Assembly (NCBI RefSeq): GCF_005281475.1
Contig: NZ_CP040106.1
Span: 1,617,501 to 1,681,500 of the forward strand
DNA from: Echinicola rosea
GTDB lineage: Bacteria; Bacteroidota; Bacteroidia; Cytophagales; Cyclobacteriaceae
Length of the DNA stretch: 64,000 nt
Direction of reading: 5' to 3'
The notes under the pieces were generated by a model, which made no database searches, was not told the DNA's origin, and worked only from the letters and a program-made list of their open reading frames with translations. Positions within the stretch are counted from its first letter, which is position 1; each line of letters begins with the position of its first letter. Shown here piece by piece: positions 18,886 to 28,420 of the stretch. The position numbers were made by a program, and so were the translations under genes.

Positions 18886-19134
18886 ATGAAAATATGTTTA
18901 AAAATTTTTGCAGCAGCAGTGATGTTTATGGCAGTTTCAGGTAGCCTTCACTCCCAAAATCATGAATTTAAACAAGTGGAAGAACCAGGGGATGGCGGGT
19001 ATAGCTGTACCATTACTACAAATTGTTTCAACATTGGTGGTAAAGTTTCAGGGACAGTAGGATGTACAGGTACCAAAAAATGTAAAAGAGGGGCTGGATA
19101 TGTTGAATGTGACGGTAAAAGGACAAGTTGCTAG
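18886..19134 (+). CDS. Small secreted cysteine-rich peptide
   Basis: This 82-residue protein has a signal peptide (MKICLKIFAAAVMFMAVSGS, cleaved near LHSQN). The mature part has six cysteines in its last 45 residues (YSCTITTNC, GCTGTKKCK, VECDGKRTSC) and many Gly, Thr and Lys, suggesting three disulphides. It resembles in size and position the small NVEALA-type peptides that Bacteroidota encode beside propeller lipoproteins, but the NVEALA motif itself is not seen. A terminator follows, and a propeller lipoprotein gene begins 85 bases after the stop. Function unknown; a secreted peptide or signal is an inference. Confidence 0.75.
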   Translation: MKICLKIFAAAVMFMAVSGSLHSQNHEFKQVEEPGDGGYSCTITTNCFNIGGKVSGTVGCTGTKKCKRGAGYVECDGKRTSC

Positions 19135-19149
19135 GTGATTTAAATTGAT

Positions 19150-19190
19150 CTCTACTCCTCTTACGACATATAGGAGTAGAGGTCTTTTTT
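19150..19190 (+). terminator. Rho-independent terminator after the cysteine-rich peptide gene
   Basis: Arms CTCTACTCCT (19150-19159) and AGGAGTAGAG (19172-19181) are perfectly complementary, 12-base loop, followed by GTCTTTTTT. It lies 15 bases after the peptide stop. The downstream propeller gene must use its own promoter or partial readthrough. Confidence 0.85.
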
Positions 19191-19218
19191 GTTAAAAAAG
19201 TGTTATGACATAAGGGGT

Positions 19219-20289
19219 ATGAATGAGCATAAAAGAGAATTAGTTGTTTTAATGGTGATCCTCATAGGGGCACATTTTTTTTTAGGGTGTAAAGGAAAGG
19301 TAAGTGGACATTATGGAGAGGACTCATACGTTTCATTAACAGATGTGGGGATTAGTCCTGTGATGTTGGAAAGTTTTGTTTCCATAGATACTTATGAGGA
19401 TGGAGCATTGATCAGTGATCCAGAGTTACTGGTAAGTCCAGGAGAAAAGTCCCCTTTTATATATTTTTACGATGGAAAGCAGCATAAGATAGGGAAAATA
19501 GCTATAGGGAGTAACATGGTGGTTATGTCCTTTGGTGATTTTGGTACTGGTCCTGGTGAAATCAGCTCAATTTCAAGTATAGATGTGAATCGAGATACGG
19601 TGTATGTCTGGGATTGGGAAATGATGAGGCTTTCTAAGTTTTCGGCAACTGATGGGGCTTTTTGGGAATCCCAAAAAGTGAGCAATTTTGTTTTTAATGG
19701 AAGGATCATGAATGTAGATCAGGATGGTTTTTTTCTAGCTACCATGAACGAAGAGGTGGCTCAGCCTGTGGCTGAATTATATTCGGAAAAAGGATATGGG
19801 TTTAAAAATCAAAAAAATTATTATACTGGAGTAGCCGAAAAATATGATGATAAATTGTTGCACAAAGTAGGTGATTGGTTGTATTTAGTATCAACTTCCC
19901 GTCCTGAGATCGAATTGATAAATATATCATCTTTGGACAGTACTGTCTATGACCTGTCTCAAATAAGTTTCTATATGAAGGAGTCTGAATTGATCACTGA
20001 AGAATATAGAAAGGATGGGAATTCGAATACAACCATTATGATAGTGGAAGATTTTTGTGTGGGTGAAGAGGAGATTGTTTATCTTCTATGTTACAGCAGG
20101 AAAAAGGGAACGGGTTTAAATACAGTGATCGCTTGTGATCTGAAAAACAAGTCGGTATTGGCCAATTACATATTGAAACGGAAAGGCGACAATGAATCCA
20201 ATTGGTATAATTCAATTTTTGTAAGAAATGGTGTTTTATATGCTTCGAACAATACACATTCTTCAGTTGATGTTTTTAAGCTGCATTAA
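19219..20289 (+). CDS. Six-bladed beta-propeller lipoprotein
   Basis: Predicted 356-residue lipoprotein: from the ATG at 19219 the signal ends in a lipobox-like FLGC with Cys at residue 24, followed by KGKVSG. A TTG at 19189 would add ten residues but lies in the preceding terminator U-tract. The mature part has repeated blades of the BF3164/6-bladed-propeller kind, for example VMSFGDFGTGPGEISSISS, VYVWDWEMMRLSKFS and FVRNGVLYASNNTHSSVDVF. Such proteins often sit beside small secreted peptides in Bacteroidota. Base use is more AT-rich than in neighbours, which may suggest accessory DNA. Ligand unknown. Confidence 0.78.
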   Translation: MNEHKRELVVLMVILIGAHFFLGCKGKVSGHYGEDSYVSLTDVGISPVMLESFVSIDTYEDGALISDPELLVSPGEKSPFIYFYDGKQHKIGKIAIGSNMVVMSFGDFGTGPGEISSISSIDVNRDTVYVWDWEMMRLSKFSATDGAFWESQKVSNFVFNGRIMNVDQDGFFLATMNEEVAQPVAELYSEKGYGFKNQKNYYTGVAEKYDDKLLHKVGDWLYLVSTSRPEIELINISSLDSTVYDLSQISFYMKESELITEEYRKDGNSNTTIMIVEDFCVGEEEIVYLLCYSRKKGTGLNTVIACDLKNKSVLANYILKRKGDNESNWYNSIFVRNGVLYASNNTHSSVDVFKLH

Positions 20290-20692
20290 GAAAATAAATG
20301 CCATAAACAGCTGAAATGTCGCATCAAGCAATATTTCGGAGGGGAAGAATTTCTATATGGATTTCTGAAATTCACTTTCCTTACTATTGCTTAAAATGGG
20401 TTTTAGCGGGAATTGGTGATGCATAGGATGGTCATGGCTGCTAAAACTATACCCCTTAACCGGGCTATGGATGTGACGCCATTCTGTGTCTGGCTTCATG
20501 TCAAATACCAAATTATTTTTTACTTCACCTCTCCTCAGTTTTTGCTTGAACCACAAAATCCAACTAAGGCCCTTTGTGTCTTGGAGTCTTGGTGGCAAAA
20601 AAACACGGATGCCATCCAATAATTCCACTTGATTTTATATTTTCGTTTTCATCCAAAAACAAAAAGCCCCGCTTGAGGCGGGGCTATTATGA
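20290..20692. other. Intergenic repeats and terminator
   Basis: No gene. From about 20322 to 20414 the sequence is an inverted relative of 28216-28331: both share AATTCCCGCTAAAACC and an AATATTGCTTGAT word. At 20551-20608 is a short copy of the CTTTGTGxCTTxGTGG dispersed motif also found near 40725 and 57400. The interval ends with the terminator at 20661-20686. Confidence 0.55.
20661..20686 (-). terminator. Rho-independent terminator
   Basis: Arms AGCCCCGC (20665-20672) and GCGGGGCT (20778 minus 100, i.e. 20678-20685) enclose TTGAG. Read on the reverse strand it is followed by TTTTTGTTTTT, so it ends the small reverse-strand gene that stops at 20693. Confidence 0.9.
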
Positions 20693-20881
20693 TTAGGCGA
20701 GTTTTACAAAATATTTATTGAGTACTCCCAAGTAAATTTTTGAAAACGTCTTGTAACACCAGGTTTTAAACTCCTGAACCTCATGGGGCGTCAGCATGTT
20801 GAGGCCCTTTCTTAACTCTTTCTCGAAAAGTTTTTTGTCAAAACTCACCTTGAGCAAAATGGTTTTAACATATTCTATCAT
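20693..20881 (-). CDS. Small conserved helical protein
   Basis: This 62-residue protein reads MIEYVKTILLKVSFDKKLFE, then KELRKGLNMLTPHEVQEFKTW and KYFVKLA at the end. It is basic and helical and has its own strong terminator immediately downstream and an ATG at the expected position after an AT-rich upstream region. It resembles small conserved proteins of Cytophagales, but no family can be named with confidence. It is divergent from batD (117 bases apart). Confidence 0.75.
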   Translation of the reverse strand: MIEYVKTILLKVSFDKKLFEKELRKGLNMLTPHEVQEFKTWCYKTFSKIYLGVLNKYFVKLA

Positions 20882-20997
20882 GGCTCATTTATTTTTTATG
20901 TTGGTTAAACAATACTATAATTGGTACGACAATACTTTGAATTTGTTGCGTTTAAAATATACTCGTTAATTTGCAACCTAAAGCATTCCGATTACCT

Positions 20998-22446
20998 ATG
21001 AAAAGAACGAAATTTTACATTACCCTAGTATTCATTTGGACGATGGTTTTTTCCTATGCCTATGCTCAGGATGTAAAAGTTGCACTAGGCCCAGATGAAA
21101 TAGGGTTGAATGAAACGTTCAGCGTAAAAATAACCATTTCTAATGAAAAAATAAAGTCTTATGATCAGTTTCCGGAGATTCCGGGATTCCAAAAGCAAGG
21201 GGTGTCCCAGTCCTCCTCCATGAACGTGATCAATGGACAGGTGAGCAGTACCAACAGTATCGTCCAATATTACAGACCGCTGAAAAAAGGGTCGTTTACC
21301 CTGCCGGATTTTACTGTGCAGATCAACGGGGAAAGTGTGTCATCACCGGGTAAGACGATTAGGGTAACCGATCCGAAGCAGTCCCAACGTAGCCAGCGTC
21401 AGCGAAGGGATCCTTTTGATGATTTCTTTGGTGGAGGAGAAGGTGATCAGCAGGAGTTTATTGAGCTTGATGATGAGGCTTTCTTTGCCATGAGCGTCAA
21501 TAAGGACAGTATTTACGTGGGAGAGGGCTTTAATGTCAGCTTGGCTTTTTACATGTCGGAGGCCAACCAAGCACCCTTTGACTTTCACGAGCCGGGGAAG
21601 CAGTTGGAAGAAATTGTAAAGAAGATAAAGCCTACCAATGCTTGGGAAGAGAATTTTAATATCACTAATATTCAGCCGGAGCGCGTGACCATTGACGGCA
21701 AAAATTGGACACGCTTCAAGGTCTATGAATCCACCTATTATCCTTTCAATGAGGGTGAGGTGAAACTGCCTTCTATCGACTGGGAAATGATCAAATATAA
21801 GGTCGCCAAGAACCCTACCTTCTTTGGTAATAATCGCCAGCAGGATTTCAAGACTTTCCATGCATCAGGAAAGACGGTTTTTGTCAAGCCTCTGCCTCCC
21901 CATCCGCTAAAAAATCAAGTAAGTGTAGGGGTTTATCGACTACGTGAAAACTTCGATACCAAGAAGGTGGAAACCGGTGAAGGGGTGACTTATGATTTTG
22001 GAATAACTGGGGAGGGGAATATCAGTACCATCAAGGCTCCCCGAAAGAAAAATATCCAAAAGCTCAATACCTATGATCCCAACGAACGCCAACAGATCAA
22101 CAGGGGCCGTGGGCGTGTGACGGGGATCAAGCAGTTTGAATATTACCTGACCATCAATGAGCCGGGAGAGGTAAAACTGGCCGATCACTTTGAGTGGATT
22201 TATTTTAACACAGACCAAGCCAGCTATGACACATTAAGGCCAAAGGCTGTCCTGAATGTAGTAGGAGAAAGCAAGATCAACCAAGCGATTTCGAGTACCA
22301 GGCTCGGTGGAATTTATGATTTAATTGAACTTGAAGACAATAAGCTTTTAAACGAACGATTTAAGTATTATTTTTCGGCTTTTATCAACTTACTATTGGC
22401 CGGTGCAGTGATTCTACTGGTCGTATTGATTATTAAAAAGAGGTAA
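20998..22446 (+). CDS. batD: BatD family protein
   Basis: Predicted 482-residue inner-membrane protein with most of its mass in the periplasm. The ATG at 20998 gives the signal [20 protein letters not shown], cleaved near AYAQ. The following beta-rich region ([52 protein letters not shown]) matches BatD, and a single C-terminal membrane helix ([19 protein letters not shown]) ends in KKR. BatD is normally in an aerotolerance operon with BatA/BatB/BatC and a MoxR ATPase; none of these is nearby. The stop overlaps the aroC start by one base (TAATG), so the two are translationally coupled. Confidence 0.9.
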   Translation: MKRTKFYITLVFIWTMVFSYAYAQDVKVALGPDEIGLNETFSVKITISNEKIKSYDQFPEIPGFQKQGVSQSSSMNVINGQVSSTNSIVQYYRPLKKGSFTLPDFTVQINGESVSSPGKTIRVTDPKQSQRSQRQRRDPFDDFFGGGEGDQQEFIELDDEAFFAMSVNKDSIYVGEGFNVSLAFYMSEANQAPFDFHEPGKQLEEIVKKIKPTNAWEENFNITNIQPERVTIDGKNWTRFKVYESTYYPFNEGEVKLPSIDWEMIKYKVAKNPTFFGNNRQQDFKTFHASGKTVFVKPLPPHPLKNQVSVGVYRLRENFDTKKVETGEGVTYDFGITGEGNISTIKAPRKKNIQKLNTYDPNERQQINRGRGRVTGIKQFEYYLTINEPGEVKLADHFEWIYFNTDQASYDTLRPKAVLNVVGESKINQAISSTRLGGIYDLIELEDNKLLNERFKYYFSAFINLLLAGAVILLVVLIIKKR

Positions 22447-23528
22447 TGGGCAATTCATTTGGAAAAGTATTTAAGATAAGCACCTTCGGCGAATCGCACG
22501 GAAAGGGGCTAGGAGTGATCATTGATGGCTGTCCGGCAGGTCTGCCGATTGATGAGGACTATATCAGACAGGAGCTACAGCGCAGAAAGCCCGGCCAATC
22601 CAAAATTACTACCCAGCGAAAAGAGGAAGACGAATGCCAGGTTCTTTCTGGGGTTTTTGAGGGAAAGAGCACGGGGACGCCCATTGCTATCGTGATCATG
22701 AACACGGATCAGAAGAGCAAGGATTATTCCCATATCGCTGATAAATACCGACCTTCCCATGCGGATTTTACCTACCAGGAAAAATTCGGTGTACGTGATT
22801 ATCGTGGAGGAGGGAGAAGTAGTGCACGTGAGACAGCCGCCCGTGTGGCAGCAGGAGCCGTAGCCAAGCTGTTCTTAAAGCATATAGGAGTGGAAATCAA
22901 CGGCTATGTGTCACAAGCAGGGCATATCAAATTGGAAAAGCCCTACCAAGAGCTGGATTTTGCTGAGATAGAGAAAAATATCGTTCGGTGCCCCGATCCG
23001 GAGGTGGCGCAGGACATGATTGACTATATAGATGAGATCCGTAAAAACAGGGATACTGTAGGAGGTGTGGTCAGCTGTGTGGCAAAGAACGTTCCAGTGG
23101 GACTGGGGGAGCCTGTATTTGACCGCTTGCATGCAGAGCTAGGGAAGTCCATGCTTAGCATCAATGCCGTAAAAGGATTCGAATATGGTAGTGGATTTGA
23201 AGGGGTGACCATGTTGGGATCAGAGCATAATGATGCTTTTTATATGGATGGAGAGCAGGTAAGGACCAAAACGAATAATTCAGGCGGTATCCAAGGCGGG
23301 ATCTCAAACGGCGAAGATATTTATTTCCGAGTGGCTTTTAAGCCAGTGGCCACCATCATGAAAGATCAAGAGAGTGTCAACCAATCAGGAGATGCGGTGA
23401 CTGTTTCCGGAAAGGGCAGGCATGACCCCTGCGTAGTTCCACGTGCGGTACCGATCGTGGAAGCTATGGCGGCCTTGGTACTAGCGGACTTCTTGTTGTT
23501 AAAGCGATTAAATAAATTGGATGTTTAG
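22446..23528 (+). CDS. aroC: Chorismate synthase
   Basis: This 360-residue enzyme removes phosphate from 5-enolpyruvylshikimate-3-phosphate to give chorismate, using reduced FMN. Signatures seen: [20 protein letters not shown] at the N-terminus, the loop [20 protein letters not shown], and [20 protein letters not shown]. The length is standard. Its start overlaps the batD stop by one base. A gltP-type symporter follows 18 bases later and may be cotranscribed. Confidence 0.97.
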   Translation: MGNSFGKVFKISTFGESHGKGLGVIIDGCPAGLPIDEDYIRQELQRRKPGQSKITTQRKEEDECQVLSGVFEGKSTGTPIAIVIMNTDQKSKDYSHIADKYRPSHADFTYQEKFGVRDYRGGGRSSARETAARVAAGAVAKLFLKHIGVEINGYVSQAGHIKLEKPYQELDFAEIEKNIVRCPDPEVAQDMIDYIDEIRKNRDTVGGVVSCVAKNVPVGLGEPVFDRLHAELGKSMLSINAVKGFEYGSGFEGVTMLGSEHNDAFYMDGEQVRTKTNNSGGIQGGISNGEDIYFRVAFKPVATIMKDQESVNQSGDAVTVSGKGRHDPCVVPRAVPIVEAMAALVLADFLLLKRLNKLDV

Positions 23529-23546
23529 GAATATAACCCAGATAAA

Positions 23547-24881
23547 ATGCTGAAAAAAATACCCCTTCATACGCAGATCATCATCGGCCTTGTTTTGGGC
23601 TTAGTGTTTGGTCTGATCGTGATCAAGACTCAGATTTCACCCGATTTTACGGTAGATTTTATCAAGCCCATTGGTACGATCTTTATCAATGCGCTTAAAA
23701 TGATCGCAGTGCCCTTGGTGCTGGCCTCATTGATCGTAGGGGTGTCCAATTTGGGCGACATTACCAAGCTGGGTAGGATCGGTGGCAAGACCATTGGTGC
23801 ATACATGATGACGACTGTTATTGCGGTGACTGTGGGGCTCTTGCTGGTTAATATCTTTGCTCCGGGCAAGAGTTTACCACCGGAAACACGTGAAAACCTC
23901 ATGACCCTGTATGATGATGTGGTAGGTGATAAGACCAACCAAGCGGCTGAGCTGGCGGAACAAAGCCCTTTGAAGCCTTTGGTTGATATCGTACCCCAAA
24001 ATGTGTTTCTAGCGACTACCGATAACGGAAGCATGCTACAGGTAGTTTTCTTTGCTATTTTGGTGGGAATTGCGCTATTGGAAATCCCCAAGTCCAAAGC
24101 CAGTCCTGTAATTGCTTTTTTTGATGGCCTGAATGATGTCATCATCAAGATCGTGGGATACATCATGTTGATTGCACCGTATGGGGTGTTTGCGTTGATG
24201 GCTTCCTTGATTGTGGAAATTGCCGGAGACAATCCGGATTCCGCTATCGAGCTATTATTTGCATTGTTAAAATACAGCCTGTTGGTGGTAGCTGGGCTGT
24301 TGCTGATGGTCTTTTTGGTGTACCCGACCATTCTTAAGGTATTCACCAAAGTGAAGTACAAGGATTTCTTCAAAGCCTTGAGGCCTGCACAGCTGTTGGC
24401 ATTCTCTACGAGCTCCAGTTCTGCGACCTTGCCCGTGACGATGCGGCAGGTAGAAGAAGAAATAGGGGTTTCGGAAGAAGTCAGTAGTTTTGTGCTTCCG
24501 TTGGGAGCGACGATAAATATGGACGGTACAAGTCTGTATCAAGGGGTGGCCGCTGTGTTTATTGCCCAAGCGCTTGGACTGGACCTGACGCTTACGCAGC
24601 AGTTGATGATTGTGCTGACAGCTACTTTGGCGTCTATTGGTACGGCGGGAGTGCCCGGAGCAGGGTTGATCATGCTGTTGATCGTATTGGAGTCTATCGG
24701 GGTGCCCTCAGCAGGTTTGGCGCTGATTTTGGCTCCGGATAGGATCTTGGATATGTTCAGGACAGTGGTGAATGTCACCGGTGATGCGACTGTCTGTACG
24801 GTGGTGGCCAGCACCGAAGGGGAGCTGCCTGACGGATTGATCAGAGAAGCAAACCCATTGACTTCTACCTCAGATTCATAA
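23547..24881 (+). CDS. Dicarboxylate/amino acid:cation symporter (DAACS family)
   Basis: Predicted 444-residue inner-membrane transporter for glutamate, aspartate or C4-dicarboxylates driven by Na+ or H+. It has the family's first helices (HTQIIIGLVLGLVFGLIVIK), the serine-rich hairpin FSTSSSSATLPVTMR, the NMDGT motif (ATINMDGTSLYQGVAAVFIA), the second hairpin GTAGVPGAG, and a terminal VVNVTGDATVCTVVA. Both re-entrant loops are complete. The substrate among dicarboxylates and acidic amino acids cannot be decided. Confidence 0.93.
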   Translation: MLKKIPLHTQIIIGLVLGLVFGLIVIKTQISPDFTVDFIKPIGTIFINALKMIAVPLVLASLIVGVSNLGDITKLGRIGGKTIGAYMMTTVIAVTVGLLLVNIFAPGKSLPPETRENLMTLYDDVVGDKTNQAAELAEQSPLKPLVDIVPQNVFLATTDNGSMLQVVFFAILVGIALLEIPKSKASPVIAFFDGLNDVIIKIVGYIMLIAPYGVFALMASLIVEIAGDNPDSAIELLFALLKYSLLVVAGLLLMVFLVYPTILKVFTKVKYKDFFKALRPAQLLAFSTSSSSATLPVTMRQVEEEIGVSEEVSSFVLPLGATINMDGTSLYQGVAAVFIAQALGLDLTLTQQLMIVLTATLASIGTAGVPGAGLIMLLIVLESIGVPSAGLALILAPDRILDMFRTVVNVTGDATVCTVVASTEGELPDGLIREANPLTSTSDS

Positions 24882-25021
24882 ATTTGTAGTAGAAAAGGAA
24901 CTTATCATCGGTTTTACTGTTTGAATTGCTAGAAACCACCACAAGTTTACTTGGAAGTAAAAGGGGTGGTTACTGATGGTCTGTTTACCACATTAGATAT
25001 TCGCAAGAAAAAATATTAGCC

Positions 25022-25606
25022 ATGTTACAAGCGCAAAAGAAGCCAGTACATATTTATATGGAAGCCAACCCTAACCCAAACTCGTTGAAGTTTGTGGTCA
25101 ACTTCATGTTGACCGATGAAGGGGTGAGCTTTGACTATCCAGATGAAAAGAGTACAGAGAATTCGCAGTTGGCAAAAGAGTTGTTCAACTTTGCAGCGGT
25201 GGACCGTGTCTTCATCACCTCCAATTTTGTGACGGTGACCAAAACGGAAGAAGTGGAGTGGCCGGAAGTGCAGGATTTTATCCGTGATCATATCAGGCAA
25301 TACCTGGAATCCGGAAAACCTGCCATAGACGTAGTATTGGACAAGGATCCTTTGTTCGATGAGAACGATAGTGAAGTGGTCAAAAAGATCAAGGGAATCC
25401 TTGATGAGTATATCCGGCCCGCAGTGGAGCAGGATGGCGGCGCCATTATCTTCCATAGTTTTCAAGAAGGAGTGGTCAAGGTGCTCTTGCAAGGAGCTTG
25501 TTCTGGTTGTCCCTCAAGTACAGTGACCCTAAAAGCCGGAATAGAAAACCTCCTTACCCGAATGCTACCTGATGATGTGAAGACTGTGGAGGCTGAAGGG
25601 ATTTAA
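25022..25606 (+). CDS. NifU/Nfu-type iron-sulphur scaffold protein
   Basis: This 194-residue protein has an N-terminal Nfu_N domain (residues 9-95, IYMEANPNPNSLKFVVNF) and a C-terminal NifU-like domain with the cluster-binding CSGC at residues 160-163 (LLQGACSGCPSSTVTLKAGI). Such Nfu proteins carry assembled Fe-S clusters to target proteins. A terminator follows directly. It stands alone between the symporter and the DUF3810 gene; the SUF genes are not in the window. Confidence 0.93.
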   Translation: MLQAQKKPVHIYMEANPNPNSLKFVVNFMLTDEGVSFDYPDEKSTENSQLAKELFNFAAVDRVFITSNFVTVTKTEEVEWPEVQDFIRDHIRQYLESGKPAIDVVLDKDPLFDENDSEVVKKIKGILDEYIRPAVEQDGGAIIFHSFQEGVVKVLLQGACSGCPSSTVTLKAGIENLLTRMLPDDVKTVEAEGI

Positions 25607-25626
25607 AGAAGTAATTGAATCGTTCA

Positions 25627-25658
25627 GGTCATTCGAGATAGCGGATGGCCTTTTTTTT
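25627..25658 (+). terminator. Rho-independent terminator after the Nfu gene
   Basis: Arms GGTCATTCG (25627-25635) and CGGATGGCC (25642-25650) pair with two G-U pairs, six-base loop, followed by eight T. It lies about 20 bases after the Nfu stop. Confidence 0.8.
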
Positions 25659-25689
25659 GCTGACAGTTTATTAAAACTTTTGCTAGTAT

Positions 25690-26763
25690 ATGTTGAAGAG
25701 AAACTGGACTTGGGTGTTTTTAGGAGTGTTGTGCCTTGTCATCCGCTATTTTGCAGTCCGGTTTCCCGAGGCGACAGAGCGCATTTATTCCCGTGAGTTT
25801 TTTCCAGCTATCCGTAATATCATTGATATTACCGTTTCCCGTTTGCCTTTTCCAACCGTATATCTTTTCTTTTTGGGTGTATTGGTGTCGTTTGGGCTGT
25901 TTATCTGGAAGGTAAGGAAACGAGTAGGGTGGAAGGGTAAATTGTTGTTCAGTGGCAGGTGCGTGCTCAATTTTGGTGGTTTTTTGGTTTTTTTCTTTTT
26001 GGTGCTTTGGGGGTTTAATTATCAACGGGTGCCAATTTTTCAGCAACTGGGCCTTAAACCAATGGCATTAGAAAAAGAAACCTTGGTGAATGAAATGGTG
26101 CTGACCAGGGATTTGCTCCATCAGATACGTCCTAATATTTCGGATGACACCGTTGCGATAGGAAGCACCTTGCCATATGGTGAGCTGGAAAATGTGGTTC
26201 GGGCGAATATCCGTGAAAACCTGTACATGATGGGCCTTAATTTTACAGGTCATCCCCGAACCAAGCAGCTTTACCCAGATGGATTACTCAGAAAACTGGG
26301 GATTTTGGGGATTTATTTTCCATTTGTGGGAGAAAGTTACATAGATCCCACATTGCATCCGCTGGAAAAGCCCTTTACGATCGCGCACGAGATGGCGCAT
26401 AGCTATGGTGTGACCAATGAAGGGGAAGCCAATTTTATCGGTTGGGTAATCTGCAGCCATAGTGATAATCCACTTTTACAATACTCTGGACACTTGAGGT
26501 TATTAAGCTATCAGCTGAACGATCTGTATCGGTTAGATCCGGCAGGGTATCGACAGTTTTTGACTACCATGGATAAGGGTTTAAGAAATGACCTGATCGA
26601 TATTTCGGAAAACCACCGGCAAATCAAGGCCTTTTCCTTAGAGCTGAGTAGGCGGTCAAATGATCTTTTTCTTAAAGCCCAGGGAGTCAAGGCAGGCGTG
26701 AAGAGCTATGCCCAGTTGCCCATGCTGGCCTATGCTTGGAGAAACAAGTTGAAGGGAAAATAG
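25690..26763 (+). CDS. DUF3810 domain membrane protein with HExxH motif
   Basis: Predicted 357-residue protein with three N-terminal membrane helices (near residues 8-25, 55-75 and 95-115) and a C-terminal soluble domain with a zinc-protease-like motif TIAHEMAHSYGV (about residue 235) and downstream ANFIGWVICSH. This fits DUF3810. Proteolysis is inferred from the HEMAH motif; substrates are unknown. It is preceded by the Nfu terminator and convergent with the EamA exporter. Confidence 0.85.
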   Translation: MLKRNWTWVFLGVLCLVIRYFAVRFPEATERIYSREFFPAIRNIIDITVSRLPFPTVYLFFLGVLVSFGLFIWKVRKRVGWKGKLLFSGRCVLNFGGFLVFFFLVLWGFNYQRVPIFQQLGLKPMALEKETLVNEMVLTRDLLHQIRPNISDDTVAIGSTLPYGELENVVRANIRENLYMMGLNFTGHPRTKQLYPDGLLRKLGILGIYFPFVGESYIDPTLHPLEKPFTIAHEMAHSYGVTNEGEANFIGWVICSHSDNPLLQYSGHLRLLSYQLNDLYRLDPAGYRQFLTTMDKGLRNDLIDISENHRQIKAFSLELSRRSNDLFLKAQGVKAGVKSYAQLPMLAYAWRNKLKGK

Positions 26764-26898
26764 TGGTATTAAGATAATGGCCCGGTGATTTGAGAAATTA
26801 GGATGCCCAAAGGGGCGAAGTGTCACTGCGGAATCACAACATTTTTACCGCTACTCTCCCGGGAGAGCTTTTTACAAAAGAGATGAGCAAAAGAGAAA

Positions 26899-27840
26899 TT
26901 AGGCACTGGAAGAAGGCGCAGCAATGACCTGTTTTTTCTTTTTTCTGTTCCCGATCCAGACTCCGGTAATCACCGCAATCATGCCCATGAAATGCCCTGG
27001 AAGGAGGACTTCACCGTCCCATACCCCCCATCCGATCGCTACAATAGGAATAAGGTAGGTGACCGAGCTCGCAAATACAGGACTGGCGATTTTAACTAGG
27101 CCGTTGAAAAGGATAAGGGAGACGGCTGTTCCGAGGACTCCTAGAATAGTCAGGTAGCCAGCGGCCATGAGTGCCCCATCTTCATGGATTAGCTTATGCG
27201 TGAAGTCCGTTTGAAGGAGAAGGTATCCTAGTGCTACTGGGAGTGCTAGCAGCAATGAAATGGCTGTGATTTCAACAGGTTTCAGTGCGTTAAACCAGTG
27301 TTTGATAATATTCAGGTTAATGCCGTAACAGATGGTCGCCAAAATAACCAACAGTGCATAGGCATTAATGGAAGACAAACTGGTGATGCTGCTGCTGCCT
27401 TCTTTTACGCTGATAAGTATGATGACGCCAATAAAGGCAATGAGCAGTCCCAAGCCATTTCTGACAGTTATTTTTGCCTTAAAAAACAAAGCCCCTATCA
27501 CCACCACAAAAAGTGGTGTGAGTGCATTGAGTACACCTGTAATGGAACTGCTCAGTTGTGTTTGGGCTTTGGCAAAGAGAAATGCTGGTAAAAAACTCCC
27601 CACTAATCCCACTACCGCAAGATTGCCGATTTGCTTTCTGTTTAACTTCGCTATCCTCGGAAGGGAAAGCGGAAGCAGTACGGCGGCGGCAGAGACGATA
27701 CGGTACGCCCCTACTTCGCCAGGGGAAAAGGCCATCAGACCTTTCTTAATCAGGATAAACGAACTGCCCCAAACCAGTGATAGAAAACCCAAGAGAAGCC
27801 AACTCCTCAGCGGTTGATTATCCGTAGTGTTTGATGTCAT
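26899..27840 (-). CDS. DMT superfamily (EamA) transporter
   Basis: This 313-residue protein has ten predicted membrane segments in two EamA repeats (about 12-145 and 160-300). Features: LLGFLSLVWGSSFILIKKGL at the start, NALTPLFVVVIGALFF in repeat one, and ASSVTYLIPIVAIGWGVW in repeat two. EamA proteins export amino acids, nucleotides or other metabolites; substrate unknown. It ends in a basic, Ala/Ser-rich tail. It is convergent with the DUF3810 gene. Confidence 0.92.
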   Translation of the reverse strand: MTSNTTDNQPLRSWLLLGFLSLVWGSSFILIKKGLMAFSPGEVGAYRIVSAAAVLLPLSLPRIAKLNRKQIGNLAVVGLVGSFLPAFLFAKAQTQLSSSITGVLNALTPLFVVVIGALFFKAKITVRNGLGLLIAFIGVIILISVKEGSSSITSLSSINAYALLVILATICYGINLNIIKHWFNALKPVEITAISLLLALPVALGYLLLQTDFTHKLIHEDGALMAAGYLTILGVLGTAVSLILFNGLVKIASPVFASSVTYLIPIVAIGWGVWDGEVLLPGHFMGMIAVITGVWIGNRKKKKQVIAAPSSSA

Positions 27841-27983
27841 AAAGGGTTAAGTCTTTGTGGTTGATAATCTGCAAAATTTCAAGTTTTTCCATAACACCCC
27901 ACTGAAATGGATAGTTGCACGGGGCAAAAGTTTTTTGTGATTTGGATATTTAGGAATCGACAGCTAGTCTCCGGTTTTTTTAG

Positions 27984-28173
27984 GACCAAGCGGAAAAGTT
28001 GGGACCTACCAGTTTTCTTAATGGCAAAAAAACCGATACATAAAAATGTCACAAAGGTTTAAAGGCACCAAGTGCTTGATGGACCTGCATTGAAAGATTA
28101 CACTCGAAAGCTAGCTCCCAGAGGAGCGACATGTTCATAGCCTTGGGTGAAGCCCATGGTAAATTGCCCATCC
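27984..28173. repeat. Dispersed repeat A, copy 1
   Basis: Contains GACCAAGCGGAAAAGTTGGG, then CCGATACATAAAAATGxCACAAAGG, AAGGCACCAAGTGC, CTCGAAAGCTAGC, and ends GGGTGAAGCCCATGGTAAATTGC. The same order appears in copy 2 at 35903-36200, and the first part appears inverted at 47841-47912. The family seems limited to gaps between genes. Confidence 0.75.
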
Positions 28174-28215
28174 AATGTTTTCAGTTTTAGCTGCATCCCT
28201 CCCTATTCCCCCACA

Positions 28216-28331
28216 AATTCCCGCTAAAACCATTCGTGCGGATGGAATAAGCCCATCGTTTTAACGGTATGAAGTTTTCTTTCATAAGACCACGTCAACA
28301 TTCGTCCCCCCAGAAATATTGCTTGATCCTT
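28216..28331. repeat. Dispersed repeat D
   Basis: Begins AATTCCCGCTAAAACC (28216-28231) and ends CCCAGAAATATTGCTTGATCC (28309-28329). The end word recurs inverted at 47819-47839, and both end words recur inverted, with divergence, at 20322-20414. Confidence 0.6.
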
Positions 28332-28372
28332 TTTTTACTTTACCCAATGGAACGGATCATTCGAATGCAAAA

Positions 28373-28410
28373 AAAAGAAGGCTGTGAACAAAATTTCACA
28401 GCCTTCTTTT
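28373..28410 (-). terminator. Hairpin terminator, probably of the glmS operon
   Basis: Arms AAAAGAAGGCTGTGAA (28373-28388) and TTCACAGCCTTCTTTT (28395-28410) are perfectly complementary, so it can act in both directions. It is 195 bases after the glmS stop because element B lies between. Confidence 0.75.
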
Positions 28411-28420
28411 GGAGTAATAA

